Program-made: the position numbers and the translations under genes | The notes under the pieces: model-generated | Database searches by the model: none | Told to the model about the DNA's origin: nothing | The model's input: the letters and a program-made list of their open reading frames with translations, nothing else | In this document: piece by piece, positions 38,808 to 49,252 of the stretch | How positions within the stretch are numbered: position 1 is the first letter of the stretch | How the letters are laid out: each line of letters starts with the position of its first letter | Source of the DNA: Limanda limanda | Lineage: Eukaryota; Chordata; Actinopteri; Pleuronectiformes; Pleuronectidae | NCBI RefSeq assembly: GCF_963576545.1 | Contig: NC_083647.1 | Coordinates: forward strand, 7,047,007 to 7,111,006 | Length of the DNA stretch: 64,000 bases | Direction: 5' to 3'

Positions 38808-40845
38808 GTGAACGTTTTTTACCATTTTCCATTGTGGACTGAACATGTGTACATTTTTGATTCTCATGAAAATCAATCATCAATATTTCGTTTTCTAGGG
38901 TCGTTGACTGTGATTCTGGTTTTACTGATAATCTTCGGCCTTGTTGGAAACACACTGACTCTTCTGGTGTTTTGGCTTCGCCCAAACATGAGAAGCTCCA
39001 CCTACCTCTACCTGAGCAGCATGGCTGTTAGTGACCTGCTGACTCTGCTGCTGCAGCCTCTGGATCTTTATATGGTGCCCTCACATATATCCCATAATAC
39101 TTATATACTTATACACCTTTTTGTGTCAGTTCGCTGTGATTTGACCAGATACTTGTGGTTTATCTGAATGTGCACTAAACGGATTGTGTCTCTTGCAGAT
39201 CTGGAAAGGCTGGAAGTTAGGAGTCTCCTTCTGTAAGCTGACCCACTTCCTCTCAGTGTTCTGCACCTTCTGCACCATCCTCCACATCACCTTTCTCTCC
39301 CTGGAGAGGTACCTGGTTGTCTGCTGGCCAATCACCTCCAAGACGCTGGTGACACGTCGCAGAACCAGGGCTCTGATTGGCTGCCTCTGGCTGGTAGCGG
39401 CTGTCACTGCAGCACCAGTGCCGGTCGTGGTGGTAGTGGAGTACTTTAAGATAGTGGATCATATGGGAAGAGAGGTTGATTACGAAGGTTGCGGGGTATC
39501 ACAATCCTCATTCTCCTCTGGCCTCATGTTGACCATATTAATTCTCTACAACCTGTATGTCCTGGTACCCCTGTGCATCCTGGGACTGGTCTTCATCCTG
39601 ATTGGACGGACTCTGAGGCTCCGTCCACAAAGCAGCCGTAAAGACAAGAGTCACCGACACACAATCAAGATGCTGGGTGAGAAACACAATCCAACACACA
39701 CCCTTAGGTTCAGAATTTAGCTTTTACCAAACACATCTGACAAAGGCTGACGAACAGATTTAATACTTTGTCTTCATCTCGTCTTGCACAGCTGGAGCCG
39801 GAGTCGAAGCTGTATCATCCAATAGATAACCTAACTAAATTTACCTGAAAAAGAACTCACCAGTTTTATAAGAACCACATTAAATGACAGATACCATCGT
39901 TGACAATATATTTTATGTATATTTTGACGTTTTAGCTTGGTCCATGTCCCGCCTGTTACCATCAAGGAGGCAGGCAAGGTGTAGGACCTGCAGCCAGCCA
40001 CCAGGGGGCAATCAAGATGCTTTGGCTTCACTTTTGGGGAGCAGTCATGTCGTCCATCTTTATTTCCAGCTGTTGGTCAGTTTAGGGGCTTCATCACAGT
40101 GACACGAGTAGAAAGGCTCCTACAGATGCTTCCTTTCATACCAGAGAAAGCTCTGATGAGTGAATCCTTCCAGGTCCAACATGTCCAAGGACTCATTGCA
40201 CTTTGGGGACGAACCGTATCAACTCAACTAACGGCTCACATGTTAAAAACCAAGAGGCATTACGCTTTCTGTTGTGTCCAACTTAAGGACAGGACAAGCT
40301 TCTCCTCGGTGGACCAGACGTTCTCATTTAGCTTCAGCCTTCACAGTCTACCTGACCGAAGAAGGAGTTGGGTTGAGTAGATTGTGTCCTCTGAAGGTTG
40401 CAGCCCCTGAACTGAGACACAGCTCTCTTGTTTAACAGTGTGAGAAATGTATTCCATCATCTGCAGATATCGATGATTCTCATGTCCACGTCCTGTGTCT
40501 TTCTCCTAATGTCCATCAGGAGTGATCTTCTTGGCCTTCGTCCTGTGCTGGCTGCCTGACATCGTCAGCCTGACCATGATCTATTGTTCTTTGACAGCCG
40601 GTTCTAGCAGTACACGCAATAACACACACACTTACAGTACACACAATAACACACACACTGACAGTACACACAATAACAAACTGACTTTAACATTAAGTTT
40701 TCTTTTCTTTGCCTCCTGGATCCTCTCCCGTCTCAGTCCTGTCATTAACCCTCTGGTGTACAACCTGATGTCCACCAGGTACAGACACGCTGTGCGTAGC
40801 CTCGTGCACACACAACGTCGGCCTCACACCGTCTCACTGACTTAG
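38808..40845 (+). CDS. Ghrelin/motilin-receptor-like class A GPCR, three coding exons
   Basis: A seven-transmembrane peptide-receptor-type protein closest to the GHSR/MLNR group. Exons 38808-39074, 39199-39676 and 40520-40845 join in frame (phases 0 and 1) to about 356 residues. Hallmarks: N-glycosylation site NQS (22-24), GNTL in TM1, SMAVSD in TM2, Cys101 and Cys187 for the TM3-ECL2 disulphide, ERY (125-127), VTRRRTRALI in loop 2 as in motilin receptor, Trp153 in TM4, FVLCWLP in TM6, NPLVY in TM7. The second intron, between HTIKMLG and VIFLAF, sits exactly where GHSR/MLNR have theirs. The first intron (124 bp, after TM2) is not in those genes. The Glu in TM3 and Arg in TM6 of GHSR are replaced by Val109 and Leu266. 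The start Met could instead lie in an upstream exon, since 38898 is also a good acceptor. Possibly functional, ligand unknown. Confidence 0.85.
39985..40072 (+). repeat. Dispersed fish repeat inside GPCR intron 2
   Basis: CAGCCAGCCACCAGGGGGCA, GCTTTGGCTTCACTTTTGGG and GTCATGTCGTCCATCTTTAT in order are diagnostic of a common teleost repeat. Related fragments occur at 21736-21790 and 60146-60284 in this window. Confidence 0.65.
40608..40677 (+). repeat. 27-bp minisatellite in the GPCR coding sequence
   Basis: About 2.6 copies of a 27-bp unit (CAGTACACACAATAACACAC plus ACACTGA). Because 27 is a multiple of three, the frame is kept and each unit encodes STHNNTHTD-like residues in extracellular loop 3, with NNT glycosylation sequons. 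Confidence 0.9.
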
Positions 40846-40996
40846 CACACGCTCTCATCAGGATACTCCACAACCACAACCACGTATATGTAAACATATA
40901 CGGCACACGTAACAACAGCAGAAACACAAGGTAGCTGTGATGATTACTGGTGGTTCTGCAACGACCATATTAACAAACACACAGCTTACACACAGC

Positions 40997-43078
40997 CAGT
41001 GGCGATTTTAGCCTGAAATTCCTGGTGCGGCAATTTTGTATGACGTCAAGTCACCAGGTAGCTGATTATTATAAGCAGTAGGCCTATATAGACCAGTAAG
41101 ATATACCATGGGCTGCATTTTGAGTGCCAGCAGGCAGCAGAAATCCTATTTCAAATACATTTCACATGCTTTAGCGCTCAGCCCGACACAAAGATGTTGC
41201 CTATAATACAGCATTAAAGTAAATTGATTGCAACAAAGTAAAAAGATTAGACAGACACATAGCTCAAATAACTTGCATAATTTATTAATTTATTATTATC
41301 AACATGAGGCGACATGCACCAGCTTCATCAGCACAACACTATGTGTTTTCCTCCCTAACTAAAGACGACCTGCAACTGTTTAGATTTGGCAGTCATTGCT
41401 AAGTGTCATGGATAATATAGTTAATTTCTAAATTCATTATATATTATATATTCAAATGAACACTTATTAGACCAATGTTTATCTTTTGCTTTCTGATTTG
41501 ATACACTTTAGATAAGAACCCAGTGTTTTATTTTTCTTCTTTGCCATAAGAGACAGAACACGGTCAGCACAGCTGTGTCCTTCAGGCTCGTCCGTACCTA
41601 ATAAAATGATAGGAAACATAAAAGTATGGCATTATTGTAGAGGAAGTGTTACTTATGAACAAAGCTTGTATCCTTATTTTCTGTGGATATTCAAGTACTG
41701 ATTTTGAATATGGTTTTGGATTAAACTGTGCACTATCAAGACAATGAATGTAATGTATGGAGTTCTTCCACATTATAAGTATTGCATATATTATTTAATA
41801 CATTATGTATTATATGCAATACTTTACTTTGATTGTTTGTAAGTTATGAAAACATGTCTGTACCTGGAGTCAGTGTTGAAGTGATGACTCAGTGTTCAGT
41901 CTGGTTGGATTCCTGTTGTCTCATGTTTGACATCCTAGAGGAACATTCAACAAAAATAAACAGATATAGAAAGTCATACATGTGCCATGTTAACTCCTTA
42001 ACAGACTTTTACATGGTAAAAATAAAAGTTTATTACTTCAAAGTTCATCAGATTATAATCATTTCAGTTTAGGAAATAGGTGGTGGGTAAGATTAACGAT
42101 GTAAAAAACTGAATATAGTACTACTATAAATACTCACGTTTCAGTTGTTGATCACAGTAAATCTGTTTCTGCAGAAAATAATCTGTGTAACGTAGTCAAG
42201 TCAAATGGGTTGGCGAGTGAAATAACTTTACATTCAATTAGATATCTTACGTGTGGGGGCTTATTCTCCAAACACACTCATCCTCATAAACTAACGCTTC
42301 TCTCTGCTGGGTGGTCCGGATCATGTGGCTTCATGTCGGGACAATAACTCCGTAGGCTATGGTCCCGTTAGCATCGCTATTACTGCTGCTAGCATGCCTG
42401 CGGGCTAGCCGAGCTAAGCTAACAACCAGGTACAGGTAGCTGCGAAGCACTACTTACAGATAAATACAAATACTAAACTTGACAAAACTCAGAAACGGGA
42501 GCTCACACGTCATTAGCCTCTCTGCCAGGAGAACAAGCAGAACTTCAAAACGTATTATTCATCCGATGTGAGTGAACCTGTCCACAGTCTTTGGTGGTGT
42601 CCACTGACGAGGTACCCTGTTAGCTCAAGTGACGTCGAACCGGAGCGTCAGCCTGTTTCCGGGTGACGCTGACGCTGGAGTCGAGTAGCTTGCTGGGAGA
42701 CGTCGTGGGGCTCATCTGCATAATCACCACCTTCCAATGTTAACAGTGGCCTGTGTGCTTCACGCTGATTGGTGCTCCCATGGCACTGGTCTGCCGCTTG
42801 CCCCGTTGTGCCCACAGCAGAGACGGACGGCAAGAGGGAACAATTTCACAAAGCAAGCACACAGACAGAAACATACACGAATCAAATTACTTATCAATCA
42901 AATTACAAGACTATAATGCTTGTGAGTCAAGTTTATTCACACACACATTCACGCTACTTTGCATATAAAATAAAATAAACTATATACTTTTGCTACAAAG
43001 TTCAGATATGCAGTATTTAGTTTTCTGCACAACAGCGCCAACTGGTGGGGCTGTGCCCCTAGTGTAGAAACGCCACTG
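40997..43078. mobile_element. hAT-type DNA transposon, apparently non-autonomous
   Basis: Inverted ends CAGTGGCGATTTTAGCCTG (left) and, reverse-complemented, CAGTGGCGTTTCTACACTAG (right) enclose about 2.08 kb. The element is flanked by a perfect 8-bp duplication CACACAGC at 40989-40996 and 43079-43086, diagnostic of hAT insertion. No transposase-sized frame survives. The internal GC-richer part at about 42290-42850, with many GCTAGC/GCTAAC words, may be the promoter/5' UTR of the lost transposase. The intact duplication and terminal octamers suggest a fairly recent insertion. It starts only about 150 bp after the GPCR stop codon. Confidence 0.88.
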
Positions 43079-43086
43079 CACACAGC

Positions 43087-44602
43087 TAACCTTGCTAACT
43101 GAGCTAGCAGCAGGTATTTACAGATTTTCTGTCACAGTAACATTCAGACATTTACGCAATCTACTCAGGGTGGGTGGGGCCTTACCTATCCTCCGATTGG
43201 TTAGTTTAAGGCAAGTCCAGTGATGATTCGTTGGAGTTTTGGGAACGATTTCTTTTTCTTTCTCTTTTTTGTTGTCTCTTTTCTCTCTTATCTTTTGGTT
43301 TATAGTATTTTATTCCAAGTTCAATGTCCTGTAGGGTTAAGCTGAATACTCGGATGAAACGAGGATCCGGTCCAGATACTGAACTCTAACGAGCACGAAA
43401 ACAAATCCGAGTAAAATGTGTCCCTATCCGGACTTGTGATGAATGAAAAAGTTCACTGCTGCTGCGCACACAACACGATCATGTCGTTGTCACAGCCGCT
43501 CTGTCCACAGGGATACTAACGTGTAACATCATTATCTATGATCAAGTGTCCTCAGCGTCCACTGGCCGGGTCAGCGTGCACCAAGCCCAGCCGGACGCTC
43601 ACGCAACAAGCGCTCCTCTCTCGCCCTAACTCACACACACACCCACACCACATAATTAACATTGTGTTTTACTTTGTGTAGATATTAAAAATACAGCATC
43701 CCCCTCCCCCACCGAAAACAAAAAGTACGACAGGTAGTAAAAAAGACCTGTGATCAGTCATACACACATCACAACATTTAAATGTACCCTTTTTTAAAAG
43801 TTGAGTATGAAACTCATTGAGTTGAGTATGTTTATGAACACATGCCATTGACTTAATACTTCTTAATACTACATGTGTTTTGTTTAAGTTGATTCACTGA
43901 AGTTTATAGAAAGCGTGAAATTAATCTGAAGCTCAATTCTGAGGCTGTTCTGTAAAGAGTTTTCTAATAAACAATAAAAATACAAACTTGTGTTTTAAGC
44001 CATTTCCGGGTACGGATATGAATCATTTTCCATTTTTCTATGTCTCTTTTCTTTGATGGATATTCTGTGTTTAGGATTATTGGTGTAGCCTACAGGTTTG
44101 GATCATCACTTTAGTTTTAATTTGAGCAACTCTTCATTTAATTTACTAATTCAGTTTACTGTGGGATGATGTGATTTCATAATGCACTGATGAATGGATG
44201 GAAATATTTTTTCATGTTGTGATTTTTATTAGATCAAGTACAATTTCTATCCGTTTTTCCCTTAGTCGTGAAAACAGGGTTTAAGCAACAGAGTTGAACA
44301 ATCAAAAGACACAGGATGATACCAAGCAAGGACAAAACTATGTCTTATTTGGCTTTACGGCGTCGACCGAGCCCAAGTTGCAGTCTGCAGGCATCCCTCT
44401 ACCACGACTTGACCTGCTCGCCACATGTTGGAGAAGAGTTGTCGAATAAACACAGAGACTGAATCGCAGTGCAAGAGTCCGTTTATTACCAAATCTGTAT
44501 CAGTATTTATAAACCTCAATAAACAGGATTGTTGCCATTGCTGACGTATGCACTTGCATGTCTCCTTTCCTAGAAGTCCTTACTCTAAGTATATGTGGAG
44601 TA
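43087..44602. other. Repeat-like intergenic sequence
   Basis: No gene. Words such as ACTCGGATGAAACGAGGATC near 43350, CCGGACTTGTGATGA near 43430 and CCGGGTACGGATATGAAT near 44008 recall fish hAT-like elements with 'cggatacgg' motifs, but no ends or duplications were found. Confidence 0.35.
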
Positions 44603-44720
44603 CTCTCTAATCTTCACATCATGTATGTGTGTGTGTGTGCGTGCATGTTTCCTTTCCATAGAAGTCCTTACTTTACAGTTTTTTTTCGATTGCATAAACA
44701 CTAAAATCAAAAGTATTACA
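44603..44720 (+). repeat. Unnamed dispersed repeat B, copy 2
   Basis: Matches 34959-35075 in the same orientation. Here part of the unit (TCCTTTCCTAGAAGTCCTTA at 44562-44581 versus CCTTTCCATAGAAGTCCTTA at 44651-44670) is tandemly duplicated. Confidence 0.8.
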
Positions 44721-44798
44721 AAAAAATAAATAATGACTGAGGAAATATTGACAGATAGAGTTGTTCAGGCTTGGAATCTGATCATGAGACAGAGTGTT

Positions 44799-45198
44799 GG
44801 TGGTGATAGGACAATGCACAGTGGAGTTATGACAACATCGTCTCCTTTGGCGAAGGATGAACCTTCGCCGTACCTCAATGATTACACGGTTTGAGGAAAT
44901 GTCCCAATTCTGAGAGGGAGAGAGACGTAACCTTTGCAAGACACACAGATTCCTTTGATCTTTGAACACTGACACTGCAGGAGTGGAGTTGTTTGTTTAC
45001 GGCTGAGCATCAAATGATTCATGGTCCATGTATGTCCGCGTTACAGAACATCGTGTTTTAACGGCGTGTAATCAATCTTTGACGCCACACCACGGTCACA
45101 ACGTGTGACGCAAAAAACATCTTTGAATAACTTTGGATCTCCATCTTGTTGTGATGACACTCATCTCAATTTGAAGTCGTTCTGATGTAAGCCCTGGG
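44799..45198 (-). repeat. Unnamed dispersed repeat A, copy 2
   Basis: Reverse complement of 33097-33478, with scattered substitutions and small indels. Sequence continuing to about 45430, with words such as GTCATGACACACCTGTGAATC and TTTGCGACGCACATCGAG, appears to belong to the same element, making this the more complete copy. Confidence 0.85.
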
Positions 45199-45430
45199 AC
45201 AAGTACCTCAAAGTAAAAATGTGGACTATGGCCACTAAATGCAAAATAGCAGGCTTCCTGTTGCTTTTTTCCAATTCCACCTCCTTTTTTGTTTGTCTGG
45301 TCATGACACACCTGTGAATCGTTTTTTGTGAAGATCGGTCAATGTAAACACGGTCCGGGGGCACCCTTTGTTCCATTTTGCGACGCACATCGAGAATTCC
45401 TCCAGAATACGTAAATTTTCACCACTTTCT

Positions 45431-46261
45431 AAATTTCTGCAAATTTTGGTAAGAATTTGAGTATGTTAAAGCCCACAAAAAGCCAATTAATTTACCTGAA
45501 TAATAATAATAATAATATATATAATACTATCGCATACTTTTTCTGTTATCAGCCTACTGTAAAAATGGCATTTAATCATGTTTTCTAGAGTTGGAGAGTG
45601 AGTTTTTAGGTTAGCACATTTTTCCTTGCAAAGTGGTAATGGCACTAGGGGAGGGAGAAAAGAGTGGCCTCTATGGGCCCTGTAGCCTACTGTTCACGGT
45701 GTAAATTTGATTACAAAGGGTTGATACTGAGGCCGTATGTTTAACAAATATACCACCAGCTCTGTGTCATTTGTATGGTATAATTTTGGAAAAATGGAAA
45801 ACGCATTGGACTTTTGGGAGACCCCTTGACCCAGTAGTATAAAAGCATATAGTTACTTGCTGCTCCAACATTAACTGCAACAGCGTCCCAACATTTGTCT
45901 GTTTTGGTGTTGTCTTTATACAACACGTGCTGAGGATCATACAACTCACTGTACTTCTCCACTTCAATTATTAATTTAATGTCATCCATCTTCAAGAACT
46001 TCTCCGCTATATAACATGTGTGGCTGTAGCGGATGGGCAGAGGGGGACATTTAAAAATGTGATTGGTCAAATTGGTCAAATTAAAACTCCAGGACAACAG
46101 AAGGGAAATACAAAGTATGAGATGCATATTTGATCATTGATATCATATAAAAAATGTCATCAATATTGTTTATTGGAATTATGTCTTATTTAGAATAATG
46201 TCCATAGTTGGAATATTTCTGTACATGTAAATATCGTCATTGTGTGCAAAATGTGATGATC
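45431..46261. other. Intergenic sequence without a gene
   Basis: Contains an (AAT)n run at about 45500-45516. The 128-codon minus-strand frame at 45741-46127 has no recognisable domain. Confidence 0.4.
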
Positions 46262-46703
46262 TGTCATTTTAGTTTGCTAAAGTCTGTCTCTTTGTGTTTT
46301 CTACTTCCTGTCTTATTTTGTAGTCTTGTGTTCCTGGTGTGTTGTCTCTGTCTTCACTTCCTGACGGTGATTATCTTCCTCAGTCCTCATGTGTTTCACC
46401 TGTGTCCAATTGCCCTTGTCTTCCCTGTGTATTTAAGCCACTGTGTTTCCCCTTGTCCTCTGTCGGGTTGTACTGGTTGTTACATGTCGTTTCACGTCGT
46501 CTGAATGGTTAGTTCTTGTCTGCTGTTTCGTCCAGCTTCCATGTGCTTGTTTTCCTTGTTCTCTGTGCGCCTTGTCGCCAGTGCTACTGCTAGTGTTCCT
46601 GTTTTGTTTGTTCGTCTTGTTAAAGGACTTTTTGTTATATTAAATTACTTTTATTTGATACCTCTGCATCCTGGGACCATCTCTCCCTCATCTAACCGTG
46701 ACA
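46262..46703 (+). mobile_element. 5' LTR of a Ty3/gypsy-type element
   Basis: The left edge TGTCA and right edge TGACA fit LTR ends. It contains a promoter-like GTATTTAAGCC near 46430. The last 259 bp (46445-46703) recur almost identically at 47338-47588. The exact left edge is uncertain: TGTGATGATC a few bases upstream is an alternative start. Confidence 0.65.
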
Positions 46704-47337
46704 GAACCCGACCAGAACATGGACCCAGCAGAGGTTAGTTTTTTGTGCAAAAGAGTTAAATATTTTGATGTTCTGGTGTCTGAGTTGGAGGATGGATGCC
46801 CAGACATCGCACAGACCATGGAGGAGATTGTGAAGATGGAGGCCTGGCTTGAGGACCGCTCCTGGGTGGTCCACACCGTGCCATACCTTCCGGAGGTGCA
46901 GGAGAGGCTGTGGACGTGGCGCAACACGGCAGTCCCATCTTCTAACCCTTTTGAGGGAACCCGCCTGGCCCTGGGTGGACCTCGCAGCGGTTGGTGGCAG
47001 TTGTCGGAGCAGTGCCCCCGCATCTCCAAGTCCAGCTCGCAGGCGCCATCCTCCAGCCCCAGCCGTAGTCTTCTACTCTGGTAGCGGCGGGACCTTTTGG
47101 GGACCCCGCAACCTCAAGAGGTTTCCTGGGGCAGGTTGCGGTCGTTGGAGAGGGGGCGTCCACAGCAGAAGCCTCTCTCCAGCAGCAGGCTCAGAGGCAC
47201 CAGCCAGCTCCAGCTCTGACTGGGCTCCAGCCAGCTCCAGTCCCTGCATCAGCTCCGACTGGGTCCCAGCTCGCTCCAGTCCCTGCTCCACGCTGGCGGT
47301 TCCTGGCTGACATCACGTCTCTTCCAACGTCGGAAGA
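46704..47337 (+). pseudogene. Internal remnant of an LTR retroelement
   Basis: Only about 630 bp separate the two LTR copies, so protease, reverse transcriptase and integrase are missing. An open frame starts with ATG at 46719, 15 bases after the LTR, and stops at 47082-47084 (about 121 residues). It is probably a leftover of a gag-like frame, but no zinc knuckle is present. The Pro/Ser-rich sequence that follows lies in another frame. A non-autonomous or internally deleted copy. Confidence 0.6.
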
Positions 47338-47588
47338 GTTTCCCCTTGTCCTGTCGGGTTGTACTGGTTGTTACATGTCGTTTCACGTCGTCTGAATGGT
47401 TAGTTCTTGTCTGCTGATTCGTCCAGCTTCCATGTGCTTGTTTTCCTTGTTCTCTGTGCGCCTTGTCGCTACTGCTAGTGTTCCTGTTTTGTTTGTTTGT
47501 CTTGTTAAAGGACTTTTTGTTATATTAAATTACTTTTAATTGATACCTCTGCATCCTGGGTCCATCTCTCCCTCATCTAACCGTGACA
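47338..47588 (+). mobile_element. Truncated 3' LTR
   Basis: Nearly identical to 46445-46703 apart from small deletions (a 2-bp one and a 6-bp one) and a few substitutions, ending at the same TGACA. It lacks the first ~180 bp of the 5' copy. No clear target-site duplication flanks the pair (left GATC, right CAAA). Confidence 0.75.
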
Positions 47589-49212
47589 CAAATGCTCACT
47601 TTACCCTCACCTCTTAATATGTATGGATAACACAAAGTAATTTAGAAGAGGATCTGTGTTTAAGATAAACACTTAAAAGATAACAAGTAATTTTTCCTGT
47701 CCATCAGCTGTGAGTATCTGCAGTAAACGTCTCTCCTACTGAAGCGTTTTCTCTCCTGCAGCTAAGTATAGAGCGACATCTAATCACACACTCACACACT
47801 GGTACATACTATAGCCTGAGGAGTAAGACGAGCGGTGGCTTCTCTTCACTGGCAAACTCGCGCAGTAGAGTCAACTGCCACCAGCAGCAGTGAGTTTGTA
47901 TGCAGTGCACTAGATGATGAGAATGCAGATATGATAGTCGAGCTACAGTCGACTTTTTCTCCACGCGGCTGTCGGAGCCGTCTCAGATGTCAAGACGGTG
48001 TCTGTTCCTTCTGCATCTACGCAGGCACAGTCCACGGCCGGCAGCCGACTAATGAACAGGACGCATAACAGGAGCCCAATTGTTTTTACCCGTCTGACAA
48101 GTTGGGGCAACTTCACAACTGCATGAATAATGTCCAAGTTCCCATGTCTAGCACCATCAGTGAGGCTTGTGGGAGAAGTGTCTGTGTTGGAATAAAGGTT
48201 AACTTCATCAGAGCAGCTCAATCCACAATACTGACATGAACTCCATGCTCTCCTCTCTTCTTTTTCACAGCTTTAGCTAAACTTTGATGGTTGCCTTACT
48301 CCAATTATACCCAAAGCTACACCAAGTACGATGGTTTTACTAACATTACTCAAACTTTAACTATATAGCCTCAATATTTTTTTCTTCACTTCCCATAACA
48401 CAAACATAGATGCTATGTGCAGATATTGTTGACAGAGCAAACTAATAAAATAAATAAACCAAAGGTGAATTGTAAGGGAAGCAAAACTATTACAGTACAT
48501 TTGAGATTAGATTTCCTTTATTCATTTCGCAATCAATCATGCTGCATGCAATTGGGAAATTCAACCCCTGCCTTTCACCCATCCGTAGGTGGACACAGCA
48601 CACTGAACACAAAACACAAAAGGGCAGTGACCACACAAAGCAGTGGGCAGCTATATACTGGAAAGCGCCCGGGGAGTGATGTAAACTAGCTTATTTTTGG
48701 GATTGTTTGTCTGCACATTGGTAAACAGAGTGGTGCAAATGTGGACAACAGAAATGATTCACCAATATTCAACATCTTCATAACTAAGTAATAATAATTA
48801 TAATAATATAAAAGAGGTAATTTTACTCAGATGAAACAAAGTCACAAACCTGTCTGCCATCTTTGGGGTCAATGGTCAGCAAAGGCCCAGAACCGTTAAA
48901 TAAACCCTGAGTAACTTCGCATAGACGATTACCATTAGAAGGACACACAGAATGTCAATTTGGTTATGTACACAATGTTTATCTGTGTCTATACTGATGA
49001 CCAACTCAACATTAAAGGTTCGAACAGTAAATAGCACACATTATGGCGGAAATAGCATCTTTGAGGACCAGTTTGAGCCAAGAGCTTACGGAGTGAAGAA
49101 TTTAGGAAAGTAAGGACATTTTGGCTGATCCTCTTTCAAAAGGCTGTTTGGGGGTTAGTTAGGGTAAGTAGCTCGAGAATGCATTATGCCAATGAGTGTT
49201 CTCACTAAGAAG

Positions 49213-49216
<4 letters not shown>

Positions 49217-49252
<36 letters not shown>
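49217..49252. repeat. (GT)n(GA)n microsatellite
   Basis: 24 bp of GT directly followed by 12 bp of GA. A second GT run of 22 bp lies at 49361-49382. Confidence 0.9.

Noticed and set aside
45741..46127. 128-codon minus-strand frame upstream of the LTR element
   Set aside because: Starts with a hydrophobic run but shows no further domain, and lies in AT-rich sequence between repeats.
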